Assembly (NCBI GenBank): GCA_019751575.1
Contig: JAIENF010000152.1
Span: 1 to 5,859, forward strand
Length of the DNA: 5,859 nucleotides
Direction: 5' to 3'
Source: Burkholderiales bacterium
GTDB taxonomy: Bacteria > Pseudomonadota > Gammaproteobacteria > Burkholderiales > CAIKXV01
This document shows, in pieces, positions 1 through 5,656 of this stretch. Made by a program: the position numbers and the translations under genes. The notes under the pieces were generated by a model that ran no database searches, was not told the origin of the DNA, and saw nothing but the letters and a program-made list of their open reading frames with translations. The stretch's first letter is position 1. Each line of letters opens with the position of its first letter.

Positions 1-1853
1 CCACCGCGCCGACGGTCGCCGTCGCGGCTGCCGGGGCGCCGGCTGGTTTCTCCGTTGCCCGTACGTGCGCCCGGTGCAGGCGTGGCGACCGGCGACGGCG
101 CGACCTCGGCCACTGGCGCGGCGGTCGAGGGCTTTCCGCTCAACCAGCCGAACATCTTGTCGAACAGCGATCGCGGCGCAGGCGCCGCAGGTGCAGCCAC
201 CGGGACGGCTTGCGCGACCGGGACCGGCGCCGGCGGCGGCGGCGCCTCCGGGTTGATCCCCTGGACCGCAGCCTGCGGGCGCTGCGGGCGCTCTGCCGGC
301 ATGCCGGGCAGCGTGTCGGACGCTTCCGGTGCCGCCACCAGCTGGTAGCTGGCTGCCGGCGGTTCGGAGGCATTCAGCTCGTCATGGCGGAGCCGGGTGA
401 CCGTGTAGTTCGGCGTCTCCAGGTGCAGGTTGGGCACCAGCACCACGTTCACCTTCTGCCGCAGTTCGATGCTCTGGATGTCCTGCCGCTTTTCGTTCAA
501 CAGGAACGTCGCGACATCGACCGGCACCTGGGCATGCACGGCGCCGGTGTTTTCCTTCATGGCCTCTTCCTGCAGGATGCGCAGGATGTGCAGCGCGGTC
601 GACTCGATGCCGCGGACGAAGCCGGTGCCATGGCAGCGCGGGCACGGGATGTGCGCCGATTCACCCAGCGACGGACGCAGGCGCTGGCGTGACAGTTCCA
701 TCAGTCCGAAGCGCGAGATCTTGCCCATCTGCACCCGGGCGCGATCGACGTGCAGCGCGTCGCGCAGCCGGGTCTCCACCTCGCGCTGGTTGCGCGCGTT
801 CTCCATGTCGATGAAGTCGATGACGATCAGGCCGCCGAGGTCGCGCAGGCGCAGCTGGCGGGCGATCTCGTCGGCCGCCTCGCAGTTGGTGTTGAACGCG
901 GTCGTCTCGATGTCGCCGCCGCGGGTCGAGCGGGCCGAGTTGACGTCGACCGAGACCAGGGCCTCGGTGTGGTCGATCACGATCGCGCCGCCCGAGGGCA
1001 GGGTGACCTGCCGCGAATACGCGCTCTCGATCTGGTGTTCGATCTGGAAGCGCGAGAACAGCGGGACGTCGTCCCGGTAATGCTTGATCAGGTCGAGGTT
1101 GCCCGGCATCACCGCGGCCATGAACGAACGGGCCTGGTCGTAGATGTCCGGGGTGTCGATCAGGATCTCGCCGATGTCCTGGCTGAAGTAGTCGCGGATC
1201 GCGCGGATGACCAGGCTGCTCTCGAGGTAGATCAGCGACGGCGCGGACTCCCGCTTGGCCGCCGACTCGATCGCCTCCCACAGCCGGAGCAGGTAGGACA
1301 GGTCCCACTGGAGCTCTTCCAGCGTGCGGCCGATGCCGGCCGTGCGCGCGATGACGCTCATGCCGGCAGGCACGTCGAGCTGGGCCACCAGGTCGCGCAA
1401 CTCGTTGCGGTCTTCGCCTTCGATCCGCCGCGACACGCCGCCGCCGCGCGGGTTGTTCGGCATCAGGACGATGTACCGTCCGGCCAGGCTCATGTAGGTG
1501 GTGAGGGCCGCGCCCTTGGTGCCGCGTTCGTCCTTGTCGATCTGGACGATGACTTCCTGGCCTTCGCGCAGGGCGTCCTTGATGGTCGCGCGCGCCGGGT
1601 CGGTCTCGGCTCCGCTACGGAAATTGGAACGCGCCACTTCCTTGAACGGCAGGAAGCCGTGCCGGTCGGCACCGTAATCGATGAAGGCAGCTTCGAGGCT
1701 GGGCTCGACGCGGGTGATGGTGCCTTTATAGATGTTGCTCTTGCGCTGTTCTTTTCCTGCGGTTTCGATATCGAGGTCGACGAGCTTCTGGCCATCGACG
1801 ATTGCGACGCGGAGTTCTTCCGCCTGCGTCGCATTGAACAACATGCGTTTCAT
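1..1853 (-). CDS. rne: Ribonuclease E, N-terminal 617 codons (3' end beyond left edge)
   Basis: Essential endoribonuclease that starts mRNA decay, matures 9S rRNA and tRNAs, and scaffolds the RNA degradosome at the inner membrane. The frame is open from ATG 1853 to base 1. It begins [10 protein letters not shown] and matches E. coli RNase E throughout: S1 domain about residues 39-119; 5'-phosphate sensor R170/T171 (E. coli R169/T170, offset by one residue inserted near residue 85); DNase I-like site with D303 (SVDVNS) and D346 (IVIDFIDM), both at E. coli numbers; Zn-link cysteines C404 and C407 (CPRCHGTG). A Pro/Ala-rich linker of about residues 518-560 follows, then an amphipathic segment at 561-574 ([14 protein letters not shown]) where E. 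coli has its membrane-targeting helix (about 565-582), then the start of an Arg-rich region. The C-terminal scaffold is outside the window. The start is supported by GGGAG 9 nt upstream and by family alignment. RNase G is excluded by the linker and membrane helix. Confidence 0.98.
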   Translation of the reverse strand, partial: MKRMLFNATQAEELRVAIVDGQKLVDLDIETAGKEQRKSNIYKGTITRVEPSLEAAFIDYGADRHGFLPFKEVARSNFRSGAETDPARATIKDALREGQEVIVQIDKDERGTKGAALTTYMSLAGRYIVLMPNNPRGGGVSRRIEGEDRNELRDLVAQLDVPAGMSVIARTAGIGRTLEELQWDLSYLLRLWEAIESAAKRESAPSLIYLESSLVIRAIRDYFSQDIGEILIDTPDIYDQARSFMAAVMPGNLDLIKHYRDDVPLFSRFQIEHQIESAYSRQVTLPSGGAIVIDHTEALVSVDVNSARSTRGGDIETTAFNTNCEAADEIARQLRLRDLGGLIVIDFIDMENARNQREVETRLRDALHVDRARVQMGKISRFGLMELSRQRLRPSLGESAHIPCPRCHGTGFVRGIESTALHILRILQEEAMKENTGAVHAQVPVDVATFLLNEKRQDIQSIELRQKVNVVLVPNLHLETPNYTVTRLRHDELNASEPPAASYQLVAAPEASDTLPGMPAERPQRPQAAVQGINPEAPPPPAPVPVAQAVPVAAPAAPAPRSLFDKMFGWLSGKPSTAAPVAEVAPSPVATPAPGARTGNGETSRRPGSRDGDRRRG

Positions 1854-1862
1854 TGAGTCTGA

Positions 1863-1867
1863 CTCCC
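1863..1867 (-). promoter_or_regulatory. Ribosome binding site of rne
   Basis: On the minus strand GGGAG lies 9 nt before the rne ATG at 1853, which settles the start. The site is partly embedded in a small palindrome, GAGTC-A-GACTC (1855-1865), just upstream of the start codon. Confidence 0.7.
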
Positions 1868-1907
1868 GCGATCAAGCACGGGGTCGCGCGAAGCCGGGCG
1901 CGCAGGG

Positions 1908-1926
1908 GCAACCGGAGACCGGTTGC
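1908..1926 (-). repeat. Perfect inverted repeat (8-bp stem, 3-nt loop) in the rne leader
   Basis: GCAACCGG and CCGGTTGC flank a 3-nt centre, giving a perfect 8-bp stem with a TCT loop in the minus-strand RNA. It lies 54 nt upstream of the rne ATG. No T-run follows on either strand, so termination is unlikely. Its place between the large interrupted hairpin and the ribosome binding site fits a second leader element, comparable in position to E. coli hp3, but this is inferred from position only. Confidence 0.5.
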
Positions 1927-2006
1927 GGATGCGTCAGGTCAGTGGTGAGGGTCTCGCACCTTTTCTGTCGGGGACACGCTTCTGACGGACATGTGGGCTC
2001 CGACGC

Positions 2007-2021
2007 TCGACCCTCGGTCGA
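2007..2021 (-). repeat. Inverted repeat (6-bp stem, 3-nt loop) in the rne leader
   Basis: TCGACC and GGTCGA flank a 3-nt centre, so the minus-strand RNA can form a short hairpin with a GAG loop. There is no following T-run on either strand, so it is not a standard intrinsic terminator. It could be chance in GC-rich DNA, a leader structure or a protein-binding site. Confidence 0.35.
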
Positions 2022-2100
2022 CGTGCGGGTGCGCCTGATTCAATGGCCGGAAGCAAAGGAAAGACATCGAACGGACCAGCCAGGTTTCTGCGTCTGCATG

Positions 2101-2146
2101 CCGCGTTGGCGCGCTGCGGAAAAGCCGCTGCAACACACTCCCGCGG
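2101..2146 (-). promoter_or_regulatory. Interrupted stem-loop in the rne leader
   Basis: Read on the minus strand, CCGC (2146-2143) pairs with GCGG (2104-2101), GTTG (2134-2131) with CAAC (2108-2105), and GCGG (2128-2125) with CCGC (2119-2116) around a CTTTT loop. The inner stem extends past an A-A mismatch to give GCAGCGG/CCGCAGC (2131-2113), which competes with part of the GTTG pairing. A long stem broken by internal loops resembles in outline the hp2 hairpin through which E. coli RNase E controls its own mRNA. This is inferred from pairing only; no folding energy was calculated. Confidence 0.4.
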
Positions 2147-2250
2147 TGTTACGCACTTGATCGAGTAAGATCGCTGCTTGTTCAGGTGAGCGAAAGTAAC
2201 CTGTGAAAATCGGGGAAAACCGGTTTGGGTGTACCACTTTGGCCGGAAGG

Positions 2251-2279
2251 TTGTCCAGCACCACGATCGCGCCTAAAGG
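2251..2279 (+). promoter_or_regulatory. Weak candidate promoter for the rluC transcription unit
   Basis: TTGTCC (2251-2256, four of six consensus bases) and TAAAGG (2274-2279, three of six) are exactly 17 nt apart on the plus strand. Predicted transcription would start near 2286. That is upstream of an AGGAAG at 2291-2296, which serves the alternative GTG start of rluC at 2303. The match is modest, and other starts in 2160-2340 are possible. Confidence 0.25.
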
Positions 2280-2290
2280 CTTGATCGCTC

Positions 2291-2296
2291 AGGAAG
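2291..2296 (+). promoter_or_regulatory. Ribosome-binding-site-like sequence for an alternative rluC start
   Basis: AGGAAG lies 6 nt before an in-frame GTG at 2303. The preferred ATG at 2351 has no comparable purine-rich site, so translation may begin at 2303 and give a 356-residue RluC starting MYEDFPRVPP. Family alignment favours 2351 and the ribosome-binding signal favours 2303; the sequence alone does not decide. Confidence 0.4.
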
Positions 2297-2339
2297 TCTC
2301 TCGTGTACGAGGACTTTCCGCGAGTTCCACCGCAGGCCG

Positions 2340-2368
2340 AGTATAGCAAGATGGACCCCGCAACAAAA
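2340..2368 (-). promoter_or_regulatory. Predicted sigma-70 extended -10 promoter for rne
   Basis: The minus strand reads TGC-TATACT (2348-2340), an extended -10 with five of six consensus bases in the hexamer. Upstream is TTTTGT (2368-2363, 17-nt spacer), or alternatively TTGTTG (2366-2361, 15-nt spacer). Both are weak -35 boxes, but the TGn motif can compensate. The predicted start is near 2333. The promoter overlaps the first codons of rluC, which points the other way, so the two genes share their control region. Confidence 0.55.
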
Positions 2369-3373
2369 GCGTCTGTCCGGCTGGAAATCGTTGATGAATC
2401 AAGCGCAAAGCAACGACTCGACAACTTCCTTCTGAAGATCCTGAAGGGGGTCCCGAAGAGCCACGTCTACAAGCTGCTGCGGCGCGGGGAAGTGCGGGTG
2501 AACGGCCAGCGCGCGCTGCCCGAGCGTCGCCTCGAACTGGACGACAAGGTGCGCATCCCGCCGGTCAGGCTGGGTGCCTCGAACGCCAGTACTGCGCCGC
2601 GCAATGAAGGCGAAGCCCCTCGACTCGCCCAGCATGTCATCTATGAGGATGACTGGCTGCTGGTCCTCGACAAGCCGTCCGGATGGGCGGTACATGGCGG
2701 CAGCGGCGTCGTGCGCGGGGTGATCGAGCAGTTCCGCGCCGAGCGTCCGACCGCACGGTTCCTCGAGCTGGTGCATCGCATCGACCGGGACACCTCTGGC
2801 CTGCTCCTGCTGGCCAAGAAGCGCAGCGTGCTGACCGCGCTGCACGAAGACCTGCGCGAGGGCCGGGTGACCAAGCATTACCGCGTGCTGGCGCACGGGA
2901 CCTGGCGCAAGGGGCGCCGGGTCGTGGATGCGCCGCTGCAGGAGACGATGCAGGGCGTCGCCGAGAAGCGCATGCGAGTGCATGACGGCGGAAGCGGCGG
3001 AAATCCTGTCAGCGCAAAGACCGTCTTCACGCCGCTGTCCACCTGGAAGGCATTCACCCTGCTGGACGCGCACCTGCTGACCGGCCGCACCCACCAGATC
3101 CGTGTACACCTTGCGTCCGTCGCGCATCCGATCCTGGGCGACGACAAGTACGGCGATCCGGAACGGGACAAGCCGTTGAAGAAACTCGGTGTCCGCCGGC
3201 TGATGCTCCATTCCTTCAGCCTGCGCTTCCAGCATCCCGGCACCGGCGAGCCGATATCCATCGAGGCGCCGTTGCCGCCCGATTTCCTTGCCTTCATCGC
3301 GCAGCTCGACGCCCGAGCCGAAGAAGAGCGCCAGCTACGCAACCCGAAAGCCCCCGATGCCCAGCCGGTTTGA
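2351..3373 (+). CDS. rluC: 23S rRNA pseudouridine synthase RluC
   Basis: Isomerises uridine to pseudouridine in 23S rRNA (E. coli positions 955, 2504 and 2580). From ATG 2351 the protein has 340 residues, against 319 in E. coli. An N-terminal S4 RNA-binding domain spans about residues 19-70 (GVPKSHVYKLLRRGEVRVNG). The catalytic RluA-family domain follows, with HRIDRDTSGL at 142-151 (catalytic D145; E. coli RluC D144), TGRTHQIRVHL at 244-254 and DDKYGD at 264-269. VHGGSG at 114-119 is also typical of RluC. ATG 2351 matches the E. coli N-terminal length but has no good ribosome binding site. An in-frame GTG at 2303, 6 nt after AGGAAG, would add 16 residues. The gene is divergent from rne, and its last 17 bp overlap the HAD gene, suggesting coupled translation. 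RluC is preferred over RluD because of the neighbourhood and sequence. Confidence 0.95.
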   Translation: MDPATKASVRLEIVDESSAKQRLDNFLLKILKGVPKSHVYKLLRRGEVRVNGQRALPERRLELDDKVRIPPVRLGASNASTAPRNEGEAPRLAQHVIYEDDWLLVLDKPSGWAVHGGSGVVRGVIEQFRAERPTARFLELVHRIDRDTSGLLLLAKKRSVLTALHEDLREGRVTKHYRVLAHGTWRKGRRVVDAPLQETMQGVAEKRMRVHDGGSGGNPVSAKTVFTPLSTWKAFTLLDAHLLTGRTHQIRVHLASVAHPILGDDKYGDPERDKPLKKLGVRRLMLHSFSLRFQHPGTGEPISIEAPLPPDFLAFIAQLDARAEEERQLRNPKAPDAQPV

Positions 3374-4013
3374 CCTCATCGTATTCGATTGGGACGGCAC
3401 CCTGGCCGACTCCGCCGGCCTGATCGCCCGTTGCATCCAGCAGGCCTGCGCCGACATCGGTGCGCCGATCCCGACCGAGGAGCGTGCACGCTACGTGATC
3501 GGACTGGGGCTGGACGACGCGCTGGCCTACCTGGTGCCCGGCCTGCCGCAGTCCGATTACCGGACGCTGGCCGATAGCTACCGCACCCACTATTTCGCCG
3601 GCGACGGGCAGATTCCGCTGTTCGAGGGGGCGAAGGCCGCGCTGCACGACCTTCGCGCGGACGGATTCCGGCTCGCGGTGGCGACCGGCAAGACCCGTCG
3701 CGGACTCGACCGCGCGATGCGCAACCTCGACGTGGCCGACTGTTTCGACGCCACGCGTTGTGCCGACGAGACGGCCTCCAAGCCCGATCCCCGGATGCTT
3801 CACGAGCTGTTCGCAGAGCTGGGCATCGGACCGGGGCGGAGCCTGATGATCGGCGACACCACGCACGACCTCGACATGGCGCGGGCGGCGGACACCGCCG
3901 CGGTCGCAGTGGCTTACGGCGCGCATCCGAAGGCCGGCCTGGTCGCAGCCTCGCCGCTTGCGTGCATCGATCGCTTCGACGAACTGCACCGCTGGCTCAA
4001 GCAGCACGCCTGA
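3357..4013 (+). CDS. HAD-superfamily hydrolase, phosphoglycolate phosphatase-like
   Basis: Predicted soluble Mg2+-dependent phosphatase of haloacid dehalogenase subfamily IA, 218 residues from ATG 3357. The four HAD motifs are present: motif I DWDGTLAD with nucleophile D11 and acid/base D13; motif II at T110 (VATGK); motif III K142 (SKPDP); motif IV GDTTHD at 166-171 with metal-binding D167 and D171. The helical cap lies between motifs I and II, about residues 18-90, as in C1-capped members. Substrate cannot be read from sequence: relatives act on phosphoglycolate, sugar phosphates or nucleotides, and the protein is shorter than E. coli Gph (252). The start overlaps rluC by 17 bp. A further in-frame ATG upstream (3288) would place 23 extra residues inside rluC and is not favoured. 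The gene has the same neighbours in Pseudomonas as I recall, suggesting a conserved but unassigned housekeeping role. Confidence 0.93.
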   Translation: MPSRFDLIVFDWDGTLADSAGLIARCIQQACADIGAPIPTEERARYVIGLGLDDALAYLVPGLPQSDYRTLADSYRTHYFAGDGQIPLFEGAKAALHDLRADGFRLAVATGKTRRGLDRAMRNLDVADCFDATRCADETASKPDPRMLHELFAELGIGPGRSLMIGDTTHDLDMARAADTAAVAVAYGAHPKAGLVAASPLACIDRFDELHRWLKQHA

Positions 4014-4036
4014 GCGCCCGACAACACGAGAGAAAA

Positions 4037-4041
4037 GAGGG
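4037..4041 (+). promoter_or_regulatory. Ribosome binding site of the S49 peptidase gene
   Basis: GAGGG in a purine-rich run 7 nt before the ATG at 4049. It fixes the start in a frame that stays open much further upstream (to 3758) inside the HAD gene. Confidence 0.7.
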
Positions 4042-4048
4042 ACACACG

Positions 4049-5008
4049 ATGAACCAACCCGACGGCAGCCCGGACAACTGGGAACGCAAGGTGCTCGAGA
4101 AGCTCGCGACCTCGGCGCTGCAGGAGCAGCGGCGCGGCCGGTACTGGGGGATCTTCTTCAAGTCGCTGACCTTCCTGTATCTGTTCCTCCTGCTGTTCAT
4201 CGCCGCCGGCTGGTTCGGCGCGCGCGAGATGACCTCCCCGGGCAAGCATACGGCGCTGGTGCAGGTGAATGGCGTGATCGCGAGTGGCAGTGGCGCCTCG
4301 TCCGAACAGATCACTGCAGGCCTGCAGGCGGCATTCAAGGACGCCAATACGCAGGGCATCGTGCTGCGCATCAACAGCCCTGGCGGCAGCCCCGTCCAGG
4401 CCGGGCAGATCAACGACGAGATCCGCCGGTTGCGCGAGCAGTACCCGAACATTCCCCTTTATGCGGTGATCGAGGATGTCTGCGCCTCGGGCGGCTACTA
4501 CATTGCCGTCGCCGCCGACCGGATCTTCGTGAACCGGGCCAGCCTGGTCGGTTCGATCGGCGTGCTGATGGATGGCTTCGGATTCTCCGGCGTGCTCGAC
4601 AAGCTGGGCGTCGAGCGCCGGCTGCTCACGGCCGGTGACAACAAGGGGTTCCTCGATCCGTTCTCGCCGCTCGATCCGAAGCAGCGCGTCCATGCCCAGC
4701 AGATGCTGAACGACATCCATGCCCAGTTCATCGAGGTGGTGAAGCGTGGCCGGGGCGACCGGCTCAAGCCGGATCCCGCGATCTTCAGCGGCCTGATCTG
4801 GACCGGCGAGCGCAGCATCGAACTCGGGCTGGCCGACGCCCTGGGCAGCGTCGAGTTCGTCGCCCGGGAGGTGATCAAGGCCGAGACCATCGTCGATTAC
4901 ACGCCGCGCGAGAACATCGCCGAACGCGTGGTGCGCCGGTTCGGCGCAGCCTCGGCAGAGGCGCTGTGGGGCGCGGCGACCGCGCCGCGGGCTTCACCCG
5001 TCCGCTGA
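4049..5008 (+). CDS. Membrane-anchored S49 family serine peptidase (short SppA-like)
   Basis: Predicted signal peptide peptidase-type protease that degrades membrane-derived peptides or proteins. It has 319 residues: the half-length S49 form (like SohB or Bacillus SppA), not the 618-residue E. coli SppA. A charged N-terminus (1-35) precedes one hydrophobic segment at about 36-56 (FFKSLTFLYLFLLLFIAAGWF), probably an uncleaved anchor with the catalytic domain in the periplasm. The S49 core has the NSPGGSP loop (109-115), nucleophile S147 in VCASGGYY and general-base K199 in TAGDNKGFLDP, a Ser/Lys dyad with the same residue numbers I recall for Bacillus subtilis SppA. SIGVLMDGFGFSG (169-181) is also typical. 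The start is set by GAGGG (4037-4041) 7 nt before the ATG. It lies 35 bp after the HAD gene with no promoter or terminator seen between, so co-transcription is likely. I leave the symbol blank because sppA and sohB are both used for such proteins. Confidence 0.94.
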   Translation: MNQPDGSPDNWERKVLEKLATSALQEQRRGRYWGIFFKSLTFLYLFLLLFIAAGWFGAREMTSPGKHTALVQVNGVIASGSGASSEQITAGLQAAFKDANTQGIVLRINSPGGSPVQAGQINDEIRRLREQYPNIPLYAVIEDVCASGGYYIAVAADRIFVNRASLVGSIGVLMDGFGFSGVLDKLGVERRLLTAGDNKGFLDPFSPLDPKQRVHAQQMLNDIHAQFIEVVKRGRGDRLKPDPAIFSGLIWTGERSIELGLADALGSVEFVAREVIKAETIVDYTPRENIAERVVRRFGAASAEALWGAATAPRASPVR

Positions 5009-5013
5009 GGCGG

Positions 5014-5625
5014 CTAGAGCATCGAAAGCCCGAACCGCGGCAGCAGCCGGGTGAGGGCGATCAGCGGCAACCCGATCAGCGCGGTCGGGTCATCGCCGCG
5101 CACGGCGTCGGTCAGCACGATGCCCAGGCCCTCGACCTTCGCGCTGCCCGCACAGTCGTAGGGACGATCGCGCAGCAGGTAGCGTTCGATCGCCGCGTCA
5201 TCGAACAGCCGGTAGACGACGTCGGTCACCACCCGTTCCTCCGCCGAACGCTCCGGATCGAGCTGCAGGATGCACAGCGCGGTATGGAACCTGACCGTCC
5301 GCCCACGCAACATCCTGAGCTGGCGGGTCGCTTCGGCGTGGGTCTCGGGCTTGTTCACCGGCAGGCCGTCGATCTCGGCAACCTGGTCCGATCCAATCAC
5401 CACCGCCGCCGGCACCGAGCGTGCCACGGCAAGCGCCTTGGCCCGGGCCAGGCGAACGCAGAGCGCGTGGGGAGATTCGCCGGGCGCCGGAGCCTCGTCC
5501 ACGTGCGGCGCGACCACTTCGAAATCCAGCCCGAGCCGCTCCAGCAGCGCTCGCCGGTACGGCGAAGTGGAGGCAAGGATCAGCCGGGGCGGGGTTTGTA
5601 CTGGCATCGCATCTGTCTTTGACAT
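5014..5625 (-). CDS. yceF: Maf-family nucleoside triphosphate pyrophosphatase, YceF type (7-methyl-GTP pyrophosphatase)
   Basis: Hydrolyses a nucleoside triphosphate to the monophosphate and diphosphate. The YceF branch prefers 7-methyl-GTP and is thought to keep modified nucleotides out of RNA. The 203-residue protein carries LASTSPYRR (17-25), the GSDQV motif with predicted catalytic D80 (78-82), NKP at 91-93 and CAGSAKVEG (158-166), then GLPLIAL (185-191). GSDQV and the AGS-K-EG block follow E. coli YceF rather than YhdE, the dTTP/UTP enzyme. Two in-frame starts are possible: 5625, annotated here, or ATG 5607, which gives MPVQTPPRLILAS and is closer to the E. coli N-terminus; neither has a good ribosome binding site. 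The gene is divergent from yceD, as in E. coli, and converges on the S49 gene with a 5-bp gap. Confidence 0.93.
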   Translation of the reverse strand: MSKTDAMPVQTPPRLILASTSPYRRALLERLGLDFEVVAPHVDEAPAPGESPHALCVRLARAKALAVARSVPAAVVIGSDQVAEIDGLPVNKPETHAEATRQLRMLRGRTVRFHTALCILQLDPERSAEERVVTDVVYRLFDDAAIERYLLRDRPYDCAGSAKVEGLGIVLTDAVRGDDPTALIGLPLIALTRLLPRFGLSML

Positions 5626-5647
5626 TGGCTGGAAAGCGCAATATTAT
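5619..5647 (+). promoter_or_regulatory. Near-consensus sigma-70 promoter for yceD (and presumably rpmF)
   Basis: Perfect -35 TTGACA (5619-5624), a 17-nt spacer and -10 TATTAT (5642-5647, five of six). This is the strongest promoter in the window and stands out as AT-rich in GC-rich surroundings. Predicted transcription starts near 5653-5655, just before the yceD ATG at 5657. The -35 overlaps the maf start codon at 5625-5623. A strong promoter fits a gene that usually lies directly before rpmF (ribosomal protein L32), which would be outside the window. Confidence 0.8.
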
Positions 5648-5648
5648 C
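5643..5648 (-). promoter_or_regulatory. Weak candidate -10 box for maf/yceF
   Basis: GATAAT on the minus strand (5648-5643) matches five of six -10 bases and would start RNA near 5636, giving a leader of about 11 nt to ATG 5625 or about 29 nt to ATG 5607. No acceptable -35 is visible 16-18 nt upstream, where the sequence is a G-run. It sits on the same bases as the opposite-facing yceD -10, so it may just be the complement of that box. Confidence 0.25.
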
Positions 5649-5656
5649 CGACGTTT

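Larger units (their letters stand above)
1854..2333 (-). promoter_or_regulatory. Predicted long 5' leader of rne
   Basis: About 480 nt separate the predicted rne transcription start (near 2333, from the TATACT box at 2345-2340) from the rne ATG. I see no convincing gene in this stretch on either strand. It holds three inverted repeats able to form RNA stem-loops (2146-2101, 2021-2007 and 1926-1908) and a small palindrome at the ribosome binding site. In E. coli, rne has a leader of about 360 nt whose stem-loops hp2 and hp3 let RNase E cut its own mRNA and autoregulate. A leader of similar size and structure here suggests the same feedback. Homology to the E. coli element was not established, and the extent depends on the predicted promoter. 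Confidence 0.55.

Noticed and set aside
227..290. GC-rich tandem-like triplets and a doubled GCTGCGGGC unit
   Set aside because: These encode the Pro/Ala/Gln-rich linker of RNase E (APPPPAP, RPQRPQ). This is low-complexity coding sequence, not an independent repeat array or CRISPR.
750..1856. 368-codon open frame on the plus strand
   Set aside because: It lies fully antisense to the conserved catalytic half of RNase E. Its peptide is rich in Arg, Val, Asp and Ala, as expected from the reverse complement of GC-rich codons, and shows no recognisable domain.
1885..1903. GCGCG/CGCGC pairing just upstream of the rne start
   Set aside because: A 5-bp stem with an 8-nt loop made only of CG alternation is readily expected by chance at this base composition and is weaker than the neighbouring 8-bp repeat.
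2040..2264. 74-codon minus-strand open frame within the rne leader, possible upstream ORF or small protein
   Set aside because: No good ribosome binding site, no recognisable sequence, and it overlaps the predicted hairpin. An open frame this short is expected by chance in GC-rich DNA.
2399..3235. 278-codon minus-strand open frame
   Set aside because: Antisense shadow of rluC, which has full family motifs on the other strand. No start signal or domain was recognised.
3914..4720. 268-codon minus-strand open frame
   Set aside because: Antisense to the S49 peptidase and HAD genes; low-complexity, Arg/Ala-rich peptide without motifs.
4966..5622. 218-codon plus-strand open frame
   Set aside because: Antisense shadow of the maf/yceF gene, which is clearly real by its motifs; this frame has none.
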